Positions 61,678 through 64,000 of a DNA stretch of 64,000 bases are shown here, piece by piece. Source of the DNA: Zonotrichia leucophrys gambelii (taxonomy: Eukaryota; Chordata; Aves; Passeriformes; Passerellidae); NCBI RefSeq assembly GCF_028769735.1, contig NC_088171.1, positions 75,223,216 to 75,287,215 of the forward strand, read 5' to 3'. The stretch's first letter is position 1; every line of letters begins with the position of its first letter. A model generated the notes under the pieces. The model was not told the DNA's origin. It was given only the letters and a program-made list of their open reading frames with translations, and did no database searches. A program made the position numbers and the translations under genes.

Positions 61678-64000
61678 TGAAGATGTATGAACACAGTGGT
61701 CTAAAAGAGGGGTAGCAGCACCCTGTGCTTGAATCTGCATACAGTCCAACCTTTACATCAATGGGAGAAATGCTAAGGTGTTCAGTGTACTTGTAATCAA
61801 GTTTGAATAAATGAACAAAGTCATTGAAACAAAAAAAGGTTTCCATTGCTGTAAGAGACTGAACAAGGTAAATCTAACCAGGGTAAATATCAGCATGGGA
61901 ACATTAGAACAATGCAGAAAGAGGTAAACAGAGAAATTGCCAAGAAATTGTTTGTGCCATCTCCATCCCTCTCAACCCTCTTTTCCCAATCAACACCCAC
62001 ACACTTTTACTCCTTCAGTTCTCAATTCCACTCTCTTAAAAAATCAATAGTGAAGAGTATTATCTCCATCAAAGTTTCAGACTTGGGCATATCAAAACAG
62101 CGTATGTACATAGAGATGCATGAGATATTTGTGCCAGTATGATGCATGCTAGTTTCCAGAAACAAAATAAAGAACTAATTTTAAAGAAACTCAATATGGC
62201 AGGTAAAGCTGGTCATTCAATGCTTACATTAGTAGAATATGCCAAGACAAGAACCACAATAAGATTCTACTACCAGCCAGGTATCTGTATTAAGCAGCAA
62301 GACAGAAGAAACCCTGACTCTTATTCTCTAAAACATATAGAAAAAAAATCACTACATGTAGGACTTCATATGCATGAAAGTCCTTGCATACTTTAATATT
62401 TTTTTATTCCTAAATTAACGAGTTAATAATAAAACATTACCTATTGTTCAACTAGGTTTTGCACACCTACCAATTCTTCTAAACAGACATTCCTAAGAGA
62501 TTCTAATTTGAATTTTTGATGCAGGCTGTGAAGCTGAAATTTTCTCTCCAGCTCACACAGCTCCCAATTCTCTAAGCATGAGAAAAGCACATTGCAAAGA
62601 AAATGTTCTATCCAACTTTTATGCTATCTCACATCTCAATGGGTAAAAGAGCTGGTCTCAAAGAAATCCAAGCAACTTTCAAGGCAATGCATCAATGGGA
62701 TGTTTAATTTAATGCATGCTATGGAGCTACGAACTGATAGTCTAGAACATGTTTTAAGAGACCAATAACAGAAATTATTAGTCTACGTACAACACAACTA
62801 GTTCAAATTACTACAAGATACCGTCAATGATACAATTTTTTTTTCTTCAGAAAAAACTGTCTCTCTATTTCTCTGTTTTGGTATTTTTCTCATCCTTCAG
62901 GGCTCCTCTGCCTCCTCAAGTGGAGCATTCCAGTCCCAAGCAACAAAAGTAGAGGCAGTTGTGAAAAGACATCACTCTCCTCAGGTCTCTCCCATCAGAG
63001 ATTCTGTGTTTACCACCTATGAAAGGGATTTCCTCCTCCTCAGCCCTAAGCCTGTGTAGGTTTATTTGCATACCATTGCTCAGAAACTCTTGGCAGCCTT
63101 CTCCAGATACACTGGGCAGCATGGCTAGCTAGTGCTTGCTGGTCCAGCCTCCGGGAAAACCCAGGCTGAGTTGATCATGCAGCAACGACCACCACTGTCA
63201 CAGCATCAGCACAAGTGGTATTGCACAGCCCCACTCATCCCAAAGACATAAAGTCACCCCTCAACAAGCCAGGACAGCCAGTGCTACCCCTACAGGGCCC
63301 AGGTCCCACAAGCCCCAGACTTTGCCCACCAGGGTCCTGGGGAATTAGTCAGATTATGCTAGCGATGGCAAAAATTTAACATTGGCTCTGTGTGCAGATC
63401 TCATTCTTCCATCTTATTCTTCAAAAGCACTGCAGATTTCCTGCAATCTCAGTGGTGTCATAACTTGATTAGAGCACTGTCTGCAGCTATTTCCTGTATG
63501 GCATCACAGCCAGGACATTTTTAAACTGTGCTTATTTCTTACTAAACATTTTCACCAAAACAAAATTCGTGGACTTATCACATTTACAGAAGCCTTGTGG
63601 AACCAAAGAGGAAATGTTTTCTCCTTTGAGGCAGACAGGGCACAAGTGCATTTGTAGGAGTGTTGTGCCTACATTAGGCACAAGATGTCTGAAATGTGTC
63701 AAAAACACTGTCCCTGTGTAATTTATAATATTTTCAATACCTTCATGAGCTATTTAAGAAGTATTTCTTTTTTATAGTTGAACATTCTAACACAAATGGA
63801 TTTATATAGTGTAACTAGTATTTGCAAGTGTTTTAAGAGACTGTTTTAGTATTGGAGGGCATTGAAAAAAAACCCAAGTGCCACTGAATTTTTGTGACAC
63901 AAATAATTTTTGACAAGTTTAGGGACTCAAAGCTGCTTTTTGGTTCCAGTATGAGGTACAAAATATATTGCCAGGAGTTTAAACTAATGTTCTCTGACCT
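61678..64000. other. Unique-looking DNA with one GC-richer block, no gene seen
   Basis: No exon or confident repeat was found. A GC-elevated stretch at about 62,890-63,350 has a 68-codon minus-strand frame (62,916-63,122) without a recognisable domain. It could be an old repeat, a regulatory element or an undetected exon. Confidence 0.45.

Overview
This 64 kb window reads as AT-rich nuclear DNA from a bird, most likely a songbird (passerine). The evidence is the repeat content. There are many 5'-truncated CR1 LINE copies in both orientations, several solo LTRs of avian endogenous retrovirus (ERV) types, and a nuclear copy of mitochondrial 16S rRNA of avian type. Two LTR types (12,396-13,015 and about 48,660-49,067) are ones I remember from passerine genomes. 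That is recall, not a search. Nothing looks prokaryotic: there are no operons, no ribosome-binding sites and no closely packed reading frames.

I found no protein-coding exon I can defend, and no tRNA gene, CRISPR array or functional rRNA gene. Open frames of 60-190 codons occur at about the rate expected in AT-rich DNA. The few with recognisable protein similarity are decayed CR1 fragments. The window is therefore part of a gene desert or a very large intron.

Layout from left to right: a hexanucleotide microsatellite (5,051-5,160); an old CR1 scrap (5,640-5,765); a CR1 fragment joined to a complete solo LTR (8,070-8,822); a repeat island with two minus-oriented LTRs (12,396-13,015 with a 6-bp target-site duplication, and a CpG-rich one at about 13,085-13,753); a CR1 3' end (16,450-16,834); a CR1 tail scrap (21,417-21,456); a 0.9 kb minus-strand CR1 that keeps reverse transcriptase motifs (24,088-25,015); a mitochondrial 16S insertion on the minus strand (26,280-26,760); an LTR fragment on the minus strand (27,461-27,808); a CR1 fragment (28,519-29,060); an LTR fragment and a related nearly full LTR (31,285-31,470 and 33,568-34,296); a full LTR (36,070-36,665); a long repeat-poor tract (36.7-48.2 kb); an ERVK-like LTR preceded by a GC-rich block and followed by a CR1 fragment (48.2-49.6 kb); two head-to-tail LTRs (53,852-54,539); a CR1 3' end (56,515-57,262); and a CR1 ORF1 relic with an esterase-like domain plus a CR1-type tail (60,735-61,677). 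The rest is unique-looking AT-rich sequence with short low-complexity tracts.

No genes work together here. The content is a record of insertions. The most informative items are the 16S nuclear insertion, the CR1 ORF1 esterase relic, the CpG-dense retroviral LTR carrying an X-box-like palindrome, and the stacked or truncated LTRs. I saw no convincing new biological system.
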